DNA of 64,000 nt, from positions 186,001 through 250,000 of the forward strand of contig UCKU01000008.1 in the NCBI GenBank assembly GCA_900473185.1, in the 5' to 3' direction. The stretch is from Hyphomicrobiales bacterium (GTDB lineage: Bacteria; Pseudomonadota; Alphaproteobacteria; Rhizobiales; Rhizobiaceae). Shown one piece after another: positions 52,655 through 61,784 of this stretch. The notes below the pieces were generated by a model, which saw only the letters and a program-made list of their open reading frames with translations, was not told the origin of the DNA and did not search any database. The stretch's first letter is position 1. Every line of letters begins with the position of its first letter. The position numbers were made by a program, and so were the translations under genes.

Positions 52655-53941
52655 ATGACAGCGTCCGCTTACAGGGATCATCTCGGCCGTCCGATCGTTG
52701 CGGTCACCGGCATGGGCATCATCACCTCGCTCGGCCAAGGCCTTAGGGATAACTGGGCAGCCCTTTCGTCCGGCACATCGGGCATTCACGACATTACCCG
52801 CTTCCCGACGGACGGCCTTTCGACGCGCATTGCCGGCACGGTCGATTTCATCGACATCCCGGTGCCGAACGCCGTCGAGCGTTCCTATGCCTTTGCGCGT
52901 GAAACGACCATCGAAGCGCTTGCCGATGCCGGCATCTCCGGCGATTTCAATGGTCCGCTGTTCCTCGCCGCTCCGCCGATCGAGCCGGAATGGAGCGCCC
53001 GTTTCGAGCTTGCCGACCGTTCGCCGGCCGCCGATCATCCGGGCGACGCCTATGAGCGGTTTTTAGCCGCCATGCGCCAGCGCCCCGATCCGGCTTTCCA
53101 TGAGGCGGCTCTCTTCGGTGCGATCTCCGAGCGGCTCTCCGATCGTTTCGGCACGCGCGGCTTGCCGGTGACGCTGTCGACGGCCTGTGCATCGGGTGTC
53201 ACGGCGATCCAGCTCGGCATCGAGGCGATCCGCCAGGGCCGCACGGACCGGGCGCTGACGGTTGCGACCGACGGTTCGCTGAGTGCGGAAGCGCTGATCC
53301 GCTTCTCGCTGCTGTCTGCTCTCTCCACCCAGAACGATCCACCGACCAAGGCGTCCAAGCCATTCAGCAAGGACCGCGATGGTTTCGTCATCGCCGAAGG
53401 TTCCGCGACGCTGGTGCTGGAGTCCCTGGAATCGGCCATTGCCCGCGGCGCCAAGGTGCTCGGCATCATGAAGGGCGCCGGCGACAAGGCCGACAGCTTC
53501 CACCGCACGCGCTCGTCGCCCGATGGCGGCCCGGCAATTGCGACGATCCGCGCAGCGCTTGCCGATGCCGGCATGAGCGAGGATGATATCGGCTATATCA
53601 ATGCCCACGGCACCTCGACGCCTGAAAACGACAAGATGGAATATGGCTCGATGTCCGCCGTCTTCGGCGAGAAGTTGGTCGGCATTCCGGTGTCGTCCAA
53701 CAAGTCGATGATCGGCCATACGCTGACGGCGGCCGGTGCGGTCGAGGCGGTCTTCTCGCTGCAGACGATGCTATCAGGCACGCTGCCGCCGACGATCAAC
53801 TACAACAACCCGGACCCGTCCATCGTTCTCGATGTCGTGCCGAACAAGAAGCGGGAAGCCCAGGTTTCGGCCGTGCTTTCCAACTCTTTCGGCTTCGGCG
53901 GACAGAATGCCAGCCTTGTCATGGCGCTCGAACCGGCATAA
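52655..53941 (+). CDS. fabF1XL: 3-oxoacyl-ACP synthase (active ketosynthase of the C28 cluster)
   Basis: A 428-residue KAS II-type condensing enzyme with the complete triad: Cys in STACASGVTAIQ near residue 177, His in INAHGTSTPEND near 320, and Lys/His in NKSMIGHTLTAAGAVEAV near 355. It extends acyl-AcpXL by two carbons per round. ATG 52655 is chosen over GTG 52646 because GAGGAG at 52641-52646 is correctly spaced for it. The stop of the Cys-less partner is 12 bases upstream. Confidence 0.94.
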   Translation: MTASAYRDHLGRPIVAVTGMGIITSLGQGLRDNWAALSSGTSGIHDITRFPTDGLSTRIAGTVDFIDIPVPNAVERSYAFARETTIEALADAGISGDFNGPLFLAAPPIEPEWSARFELADRSPAADHPGDAYERFLAAMRQRPDPAFHEAALFGAISERLSDRFGTRGLPVTLSTACASGVTAIQLGIEAIRQGRTDRALTVATDGSLSAEALIRFSLLSALSTQNDPPTKASKPFSKDRDGFVIAEGSATLVLESLESAIARGAKVLGIMKGAGDKADSFHRTRSSPDGGPAIATIRAALADAGMSEDDIGYINAHGTSTPENDKMEYGSMSAVFGEKLVGIPVSSNKSMIGHTLTAAGAVEAVFSLQTMLSGTLPPTINYNNPDPSIVLDVVPNKKREAQVSAVLSNSFGFGGQNASLVMALEPA

Positions 53942-53998
53942 GCGGTTCCCGATAAATCAACCGACAAAAATAACGCCCCAGAGGCGAGAGGTTTTGCC

Positions 53999-55027
53999 AT
54001 GCGCGCTTTGCAACTGATCGATGACCGCAAGCTTGAGATCACCGACCTGCCGGAACCGGAAGCACCGGCCGCCGGCGAAGTGACGCTGCGCGTCAAGGCG
54101 GTTGCGCTGAACCATATCGATGTCTGGGGCTGGCGCGGTATGGCATTCGCCAAGCGCAAGATGCCGCTCGTCATCGGCGCGGAAGCCTCCGGCGTGGTCG
54201 AAGCGATCGGTCCCGGTGTCGCCAACGTTCTGCCCGGCCAGCTCGTGTCGATCTACGGCGCGCGCACCTGCGGCCTCTGCCGCCCGTGCCGCGAAGGCCG
54301 CGACAATCTCTGCGAACACGTTTCCGGCGTACACGGCTTCCATCTGGACGGCTTCGCGCAGGAGAAGGTGAACCTGCCGGCGCGTCTCCTGGTTCCGGCT
54401 CCTCCCGGTGTCGATGCGATCGGTGCAGCGCTTGCGCCCGTCACCTTCGGCACGGTCGAGCACATGCTCTTCGACAATGCCAAGCTCGAGCCCGGCGAGA
54501 CGATCCTTGTTCATGCTGGCGGCTCCGGCATCGGCACGGCGGCGATCCAGCTTGCCAAGAAGATCGGCTGCACCGTGATCACCACCGTCGGCTCCGACGA
54601 CAAGATCGAGAAGGCGAAGGCGCTCGGCGCCGATCACGTCATCAATTACCGCACCGACCGCTTCGAAGGCGTTGTGCGCAAGCTCACCAAGAAGAAGGGC
54701 GTCGACGTCGTCTTCGAACATGTGGGCAAGGATACATGGGCCGGCTCCATGCTCTGCATGAAGCGCGGCGGGCGTCTCGTCACCTGCGGCTCGACCTCAG
54801 GTGTCTCTACCGAGATGAACCTGATGATGCTCTTCCAGCAACAGCTGAAGCTGCTCGGCTCCTTCGGCTGCCGCATGGAGAACATGGCTGATGCCATGCA
54901 GAAGATGGGCCGCGGCCTCGTTCATCCCGTCATCGATACCGAAGTCAGCTTCGACGATATCGACCGCGCACTGGAGCGCATGGAAACCCGTCAGATCTTC
55001 GGCAAGATCATCCTGAAGATGGACTGA
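53999..55027 (+). CDS. adh2XL: MDR-family oxidoreductase of the C28 cluster
   Basis: A 342-residue zinc-type alcohol dehydrogenase-like protein. The structural zinc cysteines are present (CGLCRPCREGRDNLC, about 91-105), and the nucleotide motif HAGGSGIGTAAIQLAKK lies near 172. The usual catalytic zinc ligands are absent: VALNHIDVWG replaces the Cys motif and GAEASGVVE replaces GHE. This pattern is typical of MDR quinone or enoyl reductases. Since the cluster shows no separate enoyl reductase, an enoyl-AcpXL reductase role is plausible but unproven. It ends 4 bases before lpxXL. Confidence 0.87.
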   Translation: MRALQLIDDRKLEITDLPEPEAPAAGEVTLRVKAVALNHIDVWGWRGMAFAKRKMPLVIGAEASGVVEAIGPGVANVLPGQLVSIYGARTCGLCRPCREGRDNLCEHVSGVHGFHLDGFAQEKVNLPARLLVPAPPGVDAIGAALAPVTFGTVEHMLFDNAKLEPGETILVHAGGSGIGTAAIQLAKKIGCTVITTVGSDDKIEKAKALGADHVINYRTDRFEGVVRKLTKKKGVDVVFEHVGKDTWAGSMLCMKRGGRLVTCGSTSGVSTEMNLMMLFQQQLKLLGSFGCRMENMADAMQKMGRGLVHPVIDTEVSFDDIDRALERMETRQIFGKIILKMD

Positions 55028-55031
55028 CCGA

Positions 55032-55967
55032 GTGAAGCTTTTCATCACCAGGATCGTTCTGGCGCTCAGGCGTTTCCAGCAATGGCTGGTGGCGCAGCTG
55101 ATGTTCGGTTTCCTGAACTTTCTGAAGCTTTTTCCGGCCGATGGCGCCATGCGCTTTGCCGACTGGATGACGCGCCAGATCGGCAAGCGGCTGAAGCGCC
55201 ACAAGCTGATGCTCTACAATCTGCGCCGGGCTTTCCCGGAAAAGAGCAATGCGGAGCTGGAGGAAATCGCGCTCGAAAGCTGGGGCAATATGGGCCGGCT
55301 TGCGGCGGAGTACGTTTTCCTCGACCAGCTCTTCGATTTCGACCCTGAAAGTGCCGAACCGGGCAGGGTGGAGGTATCCGGCATTCCGATCTTCCTGGAG
55401 CTGCGCGACAATCCGCGCCCGTTCATCGTCTTTACCGGCCATACCGGAAATTTTGAGCTGCTGCCGGTTGCGGGTAATGCCTTTGGTCTCAGCGTGACCG
55501 TGCTATTCCGCCCGCCGAACAATCCTTATGTGGCGCAGAAGGTCTTCGATTTCCGCAGCGGCCGCATGGGCAAGCTCGTGCCTTCGCATGCCGGCTCGTC
55601 CTTTGCGCTCGCCCGTCAGCTGGAAGCAGGGCAGGGCGTGGGGGTACTCGTCGACCAGAAGTTCAGCCGCGGGTTGAAGACGACGTTCTTCGGCCTAGAA
55701 ACCAAGACCAATCCGCTGCTGCCGAAGCTGGTGCGCCAGTTCAATTGCGAGGTCTATCCGGCCCGCTGCATCCGCCTGCCCGGCAATCGCTACCGTCTGG
55801 AGATCGAGCCGAAGATGGAGATGCCGCGCGACGAGAAGGGCAATCTGGATCTTCCCGCCACGGCACAGATGATGAACGACAAGGTGGAGAGCTGGGTGCG
55901 CGAAAATCCGGCCCAATGGCTGTGGTATCACGACCGCTGGGATATCAAGCGTTCCGTCAGTCTGTAA
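55032..55967 (+). CDS. lpxXL: Lipid A very-long-chain acyltransferase LpxXL
   Basis: A 311-residue inner-membrane-associated acyltransferase of the LpxL/HtrB family. It has an N-terminal hydrophobic helix (LMFGFLNFLKLF, about 22-33), the catalytic HxxxxE in FTGHTGNFE near residue 138, VLVDQKFSRGLKTTFFG near 205 and QWLWYHDRW at the C-terminus. It transfers the 27-hydroxy C28 chain from AcpXL to lipid A. The start is GTG 55032, 4 bases after the preceding stop. It is the last gene of the cluster. Confidence 0.94.
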   Translation: MKLFITRIVLALRRFQQWLVAQLMFGFLNFLKLFPADGAMRFADWMTRQIGKRLKRHKLMLYNLRRAFPEKSNAELEEIALESWGNMGRLAAEYVFLDQLFDFDPESAEPGRVEVSGIPIFLELRDNPRPFIVFTGHTGNFELLPVAGNAFGLSVTVLFRPPNNPYVAQKVFDFRSGRMGKLVPSHAGSSFALARQLEAGQGVGVLVDQKFSRGLKTTFFGLETKTNPLLPKLVRQFNCEVYPARCIRLPGNRYRLEIEPKMEMPRDEKGNLDLPATAQMMNDKVESWVRENPAQWLWYHDRWDIKRSVSL

Positions 55968-56148
55968 GATTCTGCCTGTAAGATTTTGCTCCTGATTTAT
56001 AATCAGTGAAAAGCGACAGGTCCGGTTCGGTTGAAAATGAGTACGGTTCATGTTACGCGTCTCTACTAGGGCGCGAAAAGCACCTACCGCAGGGCGTAGT
56101 CTTTCATTAAGCATAGGCCTCGACCGGTTTCGGAACGTTTCTCAGGAA

Positions 56149-56871
56149 ATGGATATTGGGGGTATCTTGCTTGAGCTGTTCAGGGCCTTTTCCTTGCGCT
56201 GCGCGCAGATAGAGGAAGCGATAAGGCTAGGGGATGATGGGCGCGTGGAGGCGCTCGACCGCGATATCCAACCGCTGGTCGAGGCGATCCTCTCATGCAG
56301 GGCGTCCAGCCTCATCGAAGTCTATATGCAACTTCAGTTTGTAAGCTACCTCATCGCGCAGGATGCCGATGACGCGGCTTTCGTGACGCAATATGCCGCC
56401 GTTCTCTCTTATCTGCTCGACCGCTATTTCGGCGCCCATGCGCCGGACTGGCGCGTGCCGCTGCCGGCGGACGTGAAGCTCAGGCAACCGCCCGCCTATA
56501 TTCCCGATACCGATAACGGCCAGTTCCTCAATGCGGCGATCCTGCAAACACTGCCGGACCGCGTGGCGGTGCTGACGAAGGATTACCGCTACCTCTATTC
56601 CAATCCCGTCAATTGCGCCCACCTTGGCAAGAATGCCATGCAGCTCATCGGCCGCCATATCGTCGAGTTCATCGGTGAGGAGCGCTTTGCCAGCGAGGTG
56701 AAGGAAAAGCTCGACGCCTGCTTCGACGGCATGTCGGCGGATTACACCTACGCGCGGGATGAGCGGCACAATCGCTGCCGCATGGTGCCGCTGCACGACG
56801 CAGCGAAGAAGGTGATCGGGGCGCTCATCACCATCCAGAATCTCGGCACCACGGCAACGGCGGACGCCTGA
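56149..56871 (+). CDS. PAS domain protein
   Basis: A 240-residue cytosolic protein. The first 120 residues are helical and unrecognised (MDIGGILLELFRAFSLRCAQ). Residues about 125-235 form a PAS domain (LPDRVAVLTKDYRYLYSNPV, then LIGRHIVEFIGEERF). No kinase, cyclase or DNA-binding output is attached, so it probably senses a ligand for a partner protein. The frame is open from ATG 56050; ATG 56149 is preferred weakly and neither start has a good ribosome site. Confidence 0.72.
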   Translation: MDIGGILLELFRAFSLRCAQIEEAIRLGDDGRVEALDRDIQPLVEAILSCRASSLIEVYMQLQFVSYLIAQDADDAAFVTQYAAVLSYLLDRYFGAHAPDWRVPLPADVKLRQPPAYIPDTDNGQFLNAAILQTLPDRVAVLTKDYRYLYSNPVNCAHLGKNAMQLIGRHIVEFIGEERFASEVKEKLDACFDGMSADYTYARDERHNRCRMVPLHDAAKKVIGALITIQNLGTTATADA

Positions 56872-56874
56872 ACT

Positions 56875-57237
56875 TCAGTTCTTGCTCCAGACGGCGAGTT
56901 CATAACCGTCCTTGTCGACAAAATGGAAGCGCCGGCCGCCGGGGAAGGGCGTGATCGGTTTTGCTATGGTGCCGCCGGCCTTTTCGACGCTAGCGAGCGC
57001 GTCTTCCAGCTTTTCGGCATAGAGGATGACGAGCGGGCCGCCTGCGGCACGCACCGGGCTGAGATTGGTGAAGCCGCCTTTCAATCTTCCGTCGTCGAAC
57101 TCGCAGTAGTTTTCCCCGTAATCGGTGAAGCGCCAGCCGAAGGCCGCGCCGTAGAAGGTTTTTGCCGCACCGATATCGGCGACATTGAATTCGACATAGT
57201 CGATGCGGCGGTCATTGTGAGCGTCGTTGCTGGCCAT
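56875..57237 (-). CDS. Glyoxalase/bleomycin-resistance (VOC) family protein
   Basis: A 120-residue VOC-fold protein: RIDYVEFNVADIGAAKTFYG at the start, GWRFTDYGENYCEFDDGRLK in the middle, and GRRFHFVDKDGYELAVWSK at the end. The substrate is unknown. It is the last gene of a minus-strand operon AraC-SRPBCC-VOC; its start lies 1 base after the SRPBCC stop. Confidence 0.85.
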   Translation of the reverse strand: MASNDAHNDRRIDYVEFNVADIGAAKTFYGAAFGWRFTDYGENYCEFDDGRLKGGFTNLSPVRAAGGPLVILYAEKLEDALASVEKAGGTIAKPITPFPGGRRFHFVDKDGYELAVWSKN

Positions 57238-57238
57238 C

Positions 57239-57637
57239 TTATTTCTCCATCATCGATTTCAGCGCCGCCAGATCCTTCTGGACATGGGCGGCATCGGCGG
57301 CAAATTGTTTGTCGGTCATGCCGGGCAGGCGCAGCAGCGTGAACATCGCCTCGCAGCCATCGCCATTCGGCACGATGCGCAGCGCGTTATAGACGCGCAG
57401 GCCGGATTCGATGGTGACGGTATGGTCGATGACGCCGAATTCGTTCGGCGGCACGAAGCTTACCCGGACGCTGCCGAGCGGGCCGTGGGCGATCCAGTCC
57501 TCGCCATCGGGTTCCAGGCCGCTCGCAAGGCCCGAAGCCCAGAGCGGCATGTTCTCCGGCCTGCCGGCGAAATCATAGACATCGCGCCAGTCTCTTTTGA
57601 TCGTGATGTGGACGATACGGGCGGGCATTGTGTTCAT
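57239..57637 (-). CDS. SRPBCC-fold (START-like) protein
   Basis: A 132-residue polyketide-cyclase/START-like protein: ARIVHITIKRDWRDVYDFAG, PENMPLWASGLASGLEPDG and a C-terminal amphipathic helix DKQFAADAAHVQKDLAALK. These folds bind hydrophobic ligands. ATG 57637 has AAGGA 8 bases upstream. It is in an operon with the AraC and VOC genes. Confidence 0.82.
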   Translation of the reverse strand: MNTMPARIVHITIKRDWRDVYDFAGRPENMPLWASGLASGLEPDGEDWIAHGPLGSVRVSFVPPNEFGVIDHTVTIESGLRVYNALRIVPNGDGCEAMFTLLRLPGMTDKQFAADAAHVQKDLAALKSMMEK

Positions 57638-57700
57638 CGGTCTGTCCTTTTGCTGTGCGTCAGACTAGCAGGTCGGCACGGACCGTCTTGAACAAAACGG

Positions 57701-58486
57701 TCAGCGGGTCGTCAATTGAGCGAGCATGGCGGATGGTGTCAGTGTCGTCAGGTCGCCGATTTCGCGCGTCATATGGGCCTGATCGGAAAAGCCGGCTTCG
57801 AGGGCGAGGGCGGCAAGGGACAGGGTCTCACTTGCGCGGCACAGGGCCATGAAGCGCTGCAGCCGGCGGATGCGCTCCAGCGTCTTGATCCCGTAGCCGA
57901 AATGGTGGTGGGCGCGGCGGCGCAACTGCCGTTCGCCAATATCGAGCCTCTGCTGCAGGTCGCCGATACGGCCCGATCCATGGTCTGCGGCGGCAAAGAT
58001 CAGGCGAGCCTCGGGGTCTGGCTCCGCTTCTTCCTTTGCCAGTTCACTCAACAGGGTGGCGAAGAGCGAGAGGACGGTAGCCCCATCCGGACAGTCGGAC
58101 AGGCGCTGTTCGAGGAGGGCGGCCTTCTCAGGCGCGAGATTGCTCAGGGGAATGGAGAGGCCGGTGATCTCCGACAGAGGCAGCTTCAGCCAGGCGGCGC
58201 CGGCGCCCGGTGCAAAACGCGCGCCGATAATGCGCATGCCAGGCGTCATCGGCGGGAAGGCGGCGGTGCGGTCCGGCCCGACAACGAAGAGGTGGCCGTC
58301 TGCGAAAAGCAGGTCGCAATAACCATCAGGCACGACGGCGACAGGGCTCGCGGTTCGAATCTCATGCGACCAGAGGCAGCGGAAATGCGGCGCAAGGGCA
58401 GGCGAGGGCGCATATTCGCGGTAGCGGCCGGCTCTCTTTGCGAGCTGTGGTCCGATATCGCTTTGCCTTGCTGCAGCAGCAGTCAT
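57701..58486 (-). CDS. AraC-family transcriptional regulator
   Basis: A 261-residue regulator. An N-terminal DUF6597-like sensor region (about 20-120, with HFRCLWSHEI and VVPDGYCDLLF) is followed by an AraC DNA-binding domain (about 160-255: LQQRLDIGERQLRRRAHHHF and LALEAGFSDQAHMTREIGDL). ATG 58486 is chosen since GGGAGG lies 6 bases upstream; the frame is open to 58612. It leads the operon with the SRPBCC and VOC genes, which are its likely targets. Confidence 0.87.
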   Translation of the reverse strand: MTAAAARQSDIGPQLAKRAGRYREYAPSPALAPHFRCLWSHEIRTASPVAVVPDGYCDLLFADGHLFVVGPDRTAAFPPMTPGMRIIGARFAPGAGAAWLKLPLSEITGLSIPLSNLAPEKAALLEQRLSDCPDGATVLSLFATLLSELAKEEAEPDPEARLIFAAADHGSGRIGDLQQRLDIGERQLRRRAHHHFGYGIKTLERIRRLQRFMALCRASETLSLAALALEAGFSDQAHMTREIGDLTTLTPSAMLAQLTTR

Positions 58487-58641
58487 TTCAGCCTCCCAAA
58501 CACATGCATATGGTGCTTCCCTGGCCATTCGAAAAGCCTGTTCCGACAGCCTTTTTTCGACCCGAATCGTGGTCTTCGACCTTGCCGTTTGGCCGAGAGA
58601 GTGCCACAACATCGCACCATTTCACTCATCGGAGGTTTGTC

Positions 58642-60072
58642 GTGGAAAAGGCAGAAATCGGACTGATCGGCCTCGCCGTCATGGGTTCCAACCTGGCTCT
58701 CAACATTGCGGAAAAAGGCAACAAGATCGCGGTTTTCAACCGCACGCCTGAAAAAACGGATGAATTCTACGAGAGCGCCGGCGATCTCAAGAAGCAGATC
58801 ATTCCCTGCAAGACGATCGAGGAGTTCGTCGAGGCGATCCGCCCGCCGCGTCCTATCATCATCATGATCAAGGCAGGCGATGCCGTGGACCAGCAGATGG
58901 AGGCGCTCCGCCCGCATCTGCAGAAGAACGACATCATGATCGATGCCGGGAACGCCAACTTCCGCGATACGGTCGCCCGCTTCGACCGCCTCAAGGATAC
59001 GGGCCTGACCTTCATCGGCATGGGCGTTTCCGGCGGTGAGGAAGGTGCCCGCCACGGTCCGTCGATCATGGTCGGTGGCACGGAAGATTCGTGGAAGCGC
59101 GTCGAGAAGGTGCTGACCTCGATTGCCGCGAAGTATGATGGCGACCCCTGCGTCGCATGGCTCGGCAATGACGGCGCGGGGCATTTCGTCAAGACGATCC
59201 ACAACGGCATCGAATATGCCGACATGCAGATGATCGCCGAAATCTACGGCATCCTGCGCGACGGTCTCGGCAAGAGCGCTGCGGAAATCTCCGGCATCTT
59301 CGGCGAGTGGAACAAGGGCCGCCTGAACTCCTACCTGATCGAAATCTCCGAGAAGGTTCTGGCTGCCACCGATCCGATCTCCAAGACGCCGATGGTCGAC
59401 ATGATCCTCGACAAGGCCGGCCAGAAGGGCACAGGCAAGTGGTCGGCGATCGAAGCGCAGAACATGGGTATCCCGGCAACCGGCATCGAAGCCGCCGTTG
59501 CTGCCCGCAGCCTGTCCTCGATGAAGGAACAGCGCGTCGCCGCCGAAAAGATCTTTGGTGATCTCGGTGCTGCCTTCCCGATCGCTTACGGTCCTGAGTT
59601 CAACAAGGATCTGGAACTGGCGCTGTTTGCCGGCAAGATCGGCGCCTATGCGCAGGGCTTTGCCGTCATGGCGGAAGCCTCGAAGGAGTTCAACTGGTCG
59701 CTGCCAATGCCGACGATCGCCCGTATCTGGCGCGCCGGCTGCATCATCCGCTCGCAGTTCCTCGACGAGATCACCAAGGCGTTTACCGATGCGCCTGACG
59801 CGGCAAACCTTATCGTTACGCCGGCCTTCTCCGGTATGGTCAAGGAATCGATCCCGGCGCTCCGCCGCGTCGTGACCGCAGCACTTGCCGCCGGCCTGCC
59901 GGTTCCGGCACTTGCCTCGGCGCTCAGCTATTTCGACGCCTATCGCCAGGGCCGCGGCACTGCCAACCTGATCCAGGCGCAGCGCGACTTCTTCGGCGCC
60001 CACGGCTTCGACCGCCTCGACGGCAAGGACTTCCACCACGGCCCCTGGGGCAGCGGTGCGTCGACCTTCTGA
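58642..60072 (+). CDS. gnd: 6-phosphogluconate dehydrogenase (decarboxylating)
   Basis: A 476-residue NADP-dependent enzyme of the pentose phosphate pathway, converting 6-phosphogluconate to ribulose 5-phosphate and CO2. It has nucleotide motif GLAVMGSNLALNIAEKG near residue 8, VFNRTPEK near 32, GVSGGEEGARHGPSIM near 127 and the catalytic Lys/Asn in HFVKTIHNGIEYADMQ near 183. The length is normal. The start is GTG 58642 with GGAGG at 58631-58635; longer in-frame starts overlap the AraC promoter. A terminator follows. Confidence 0.96.
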   Translation: MEKAEIGLIGLAVMGSNLALNIAEKGNKIAVFNRTPEKTDEFYESAGDLKKQIIPCKTIEEFVEAIRPPRPIIIMIKAGDAVDQQMEALRPHLQKNDIMIDAGNANFRDTVARFDRLKDTGLTFIGMGVSGGEEGARHGPSIMVGGTEDSWKRVEKVLTSIAAKYDGDPCVAWLGNDGAGHFVKTIHNGIEYADMQMIAEIYGILRDGLGKSAAEISGIFGEWNKGRLNSYLIEISEKVLAATDPISKTPMVDMILDKAGQKGTGKWSAIEAQNMGIPATGIEAAVAARSLSSMKEQRVAAEKIFGDLGAAFPIAYGPEFNKDLELALFAGKIGAYAQGFAVMAEASKEFNWSLPMPTIARIWRAGCIIRSQFLDEITKAFTDAPDAANLIVTPAFSGMVKESIPALRRVVTAALAAGLPVPALASALSYFDAYRQGRGTANLIQAQRDFFGAHGFDRLDGKDFHHGPWGSGASTF

Positions 60073-60095
60073 GGTTTGTCAGGATAAAGATGAAG

Positions 60096-60124
60096 AGCCC
60101 GACCATAGTGTCGGGCTTTTTTTA
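60096..60124 (+). terminator. Rho-independent terminator of gnd
   Basis: AGCCCGAC (60096-60103) pairs with GTCGGGCT (60110-60117) around CATAGT, followed by seven T. Confidence 0.93.
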
Positions 60125-60155
60125 TAAGGCAGATGACGGACGGGAGGTTTTCGAC

Positions 60156-60554
60156 ATGCTTCACCATGCATCCTTCGGGGTTGGCAATATCGAGAGAGCC
60201 GCGCGGTTTTACGATGCTGCGCTCGGCGCGCTCGGCTATATCCGGGTCTGGGAGGACTTGCGTCCCGGTGAGGTCGGGCAGGCTGTCGGTTATGGCGTGC
60301 CCGGTGGTGGCGACAAGCTGGCACTCAAATCGGTGGAAGCGGGGCAGGGCGCGCCAGGTGCCGGTTTCCATCTCGCCTTTGCGGCACCCGACCGGCAGTC
60401 GGTCATCGCCTTTTATGCAGCAGCCCTTGCCAATGGTGGCGTCGATAATGGTGCGCCGGGGCTCAGGCAGCATTATGGGCCGAATTACTTTGCGGCCTTC
60501 GTGATCGATCCCGACGGGTATCGTGTGGAGGCGGTTTTCAATCAGGCTGAGTGA
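60156..60554 (+). CDS. Glyoxalase (VOC) family protein
   Basis: A 132-residue VOC-fold protein: MLHHASFGVGNIERAARFYD at the start, GAGFHLAFAAPDRQSVIAF in the middle and YFAAFVIDPDGYRVEAVFN at the end. The pattern matches the lactoylglutathione-lyase-like group of unknown substrate. ATG 60156 with GGGAGG at 60142-60147; an upstream in-frame ATG at 60090 lies inside the gnd terminator region. Confidence 0.86.
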   Translation: MLHHASFGVGNIERAARFYDAALGALGYIRVWEDLRPGEVGQAVGYGVPGGGDKLALKSVEAGQGAPGAGFHLAFAAPDRQSVIAFYAAALANGGVDNGAPGLRQHYGPNYFAAFVIDPDGYRVEAVFNQAE

Positions 60555-60879
60555 CGGTTGCTCGGCTGAGAGGTGCCACCGTGTTATCCGTTACCTCGCG
60601 CTGCAAGTGTGTACGCAATCGCCCTAATTGCTGCCGATTCGAATTGGCACTAATATTAGGTGTTAGAACTATATAGCAGTGCGTACAGGCTTTGGCAGCA
60701 ATGTCACAAGGCGCTGATCTCACCATCAGGCGCTTGCACATGGTCCTTATCAGGTAATCCTCTTGTTCAGGCGGGGAACTGCTCAAGAGTCGGCTGTTAT
60801 TCCCGACGTTTGACTAGTTCCATGAAGGACTATCTGCGGGGCGTTGCGTTGTTCCTTTGAACCGAGAGGGAGACACGGA
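60555..60879. other. 325-base intergenic region
   Basis: No credible gene. A perfect 10-base palindrome CTAATATTAG lies at 60650-60659 in an AT-rich stretch that could hold the promoter of the following gene. Confidence 0.45.
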
Positions 60880-61344
60880 ATGTCGGACAGGAAAGGCTCT
60901 GACCCAAACGAGATGCCGCCGAGCGCGCAGGATCTGCGCGATCTTCAGGAGGCGATGAAGCAGAAGGCGACGCGAGCGACGGAGGCGAAGGAGAAAAGTC
61001 ATTTCGACCTCGTCAATGATTTTATGTTCAAGCATGTCACCGAAAACGAAATCCAGATCGTGCGGCGACTGGTCGATAATGCCCTGAGGGACGGAAAGAC
61101 GGAAGCGCTGGTCTATCAGTTCTCGTCCGACTTCTGCACCGACAGCGGCCGCGCCATCAATAACGGCGCCGATAACTGGCCGGAAACGCTGCAGGGAAAA
61201 GCCAAGGAATTCTACGAGCGCTACGAGAAATACGGGCGGCCGCAGGGCTATAAGCTGAAAGCTGTCGTCGTCAATTTTCCGAGCGGTATGCCGGGCGATG
61301 TCGGCTTCTTTCTCAATTGGGAACCCGACAAGCCCAAGCTGTAA
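60880..61344 (+). CDS. Hypothetical protein
   Basis: A 154-residue soluble protein. A charged helical N-terminal part (SAQDLRDLQEAMKQKATRA) is followed by a compact domain FDLVNDFMFKHVTENEIQIV, YQFSSDFCTDSGRAINN and GDVGFFLNWEPDKPKL. No family function is recognised. ATG 60880 has GAGAGGGAG upstream; the frame is open to 60844. Confidence 0.72.
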   Translation: MSDRKGSDPNEMPPSAQDLRDLQEAMKQKATRATEAKEKSHFDLVNDFMFKHVTENEIQIVRRLVDNALRDGKTEALVYQFSSDFCTDSGRAINNGADNWPETLQGKAKEFYERYEKYGRPQGYKLKAVVVNFPSGMPGDVGFFLNWEPDKPKL

Positions 61345-61784
61345 GCAGACGGGCCATCGACAGCCTCGCCCTGCCGAGAGCATAGTTCACCAGCCGTTTC
61401 CTGGGGGCGTGGTGCTCCCGGCATATGAGCTTGCCTTTCCGGTAGTTTGACACGCTCCGATCGCCGTTTGCGAGCCGTCGACGTTGGGAGCAGATGGCAA
61501 GCATTCACGTGCCGATATCGAGGAGGCTGAGCGGGTTTCGCTCGAATTGGCTGCGGAGCGATATTTAGGCAGGCCTGTCAATTGCCGCTGTCGGCCTGCC
61601 GAGCGCAATCGCTTATCCCGCCATCGCAGGCCTGCTGCCTCTATGCCAGCATCGTCGCGCCCATGGCCTATGCCCTGATCACACCATCACAAATCGCAGT
61701 GACACTGTTGCGGGAGTGCGCAGGCATAGGGCATTCCTCTGTGCGAAGCAGCGTTCTGAGCCAGCATTTTCTGAAGGGGTAGAA
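61345..61784. other. 440-base intergenic region before pyrE
   Basis: No credible gene. GGCAGGCC (61568-61575) and GGCCTGCC (61593-61600) form a perfect 8-base stem with a 17-base loop and no T run. A leader structure or small RNA is possible but unsupported. Confidence 0.4.

Noticed and set aside
50548..55967. The acpXL-lpxXL region considered as a novel polyketide or secondary-metabolite cluster
   Set aside because: Gene content and order match the known rhizobial lipid A very-long-chain fatty acid cluster; only the Cys-less ketosynthase partner is kept as a point of interest.
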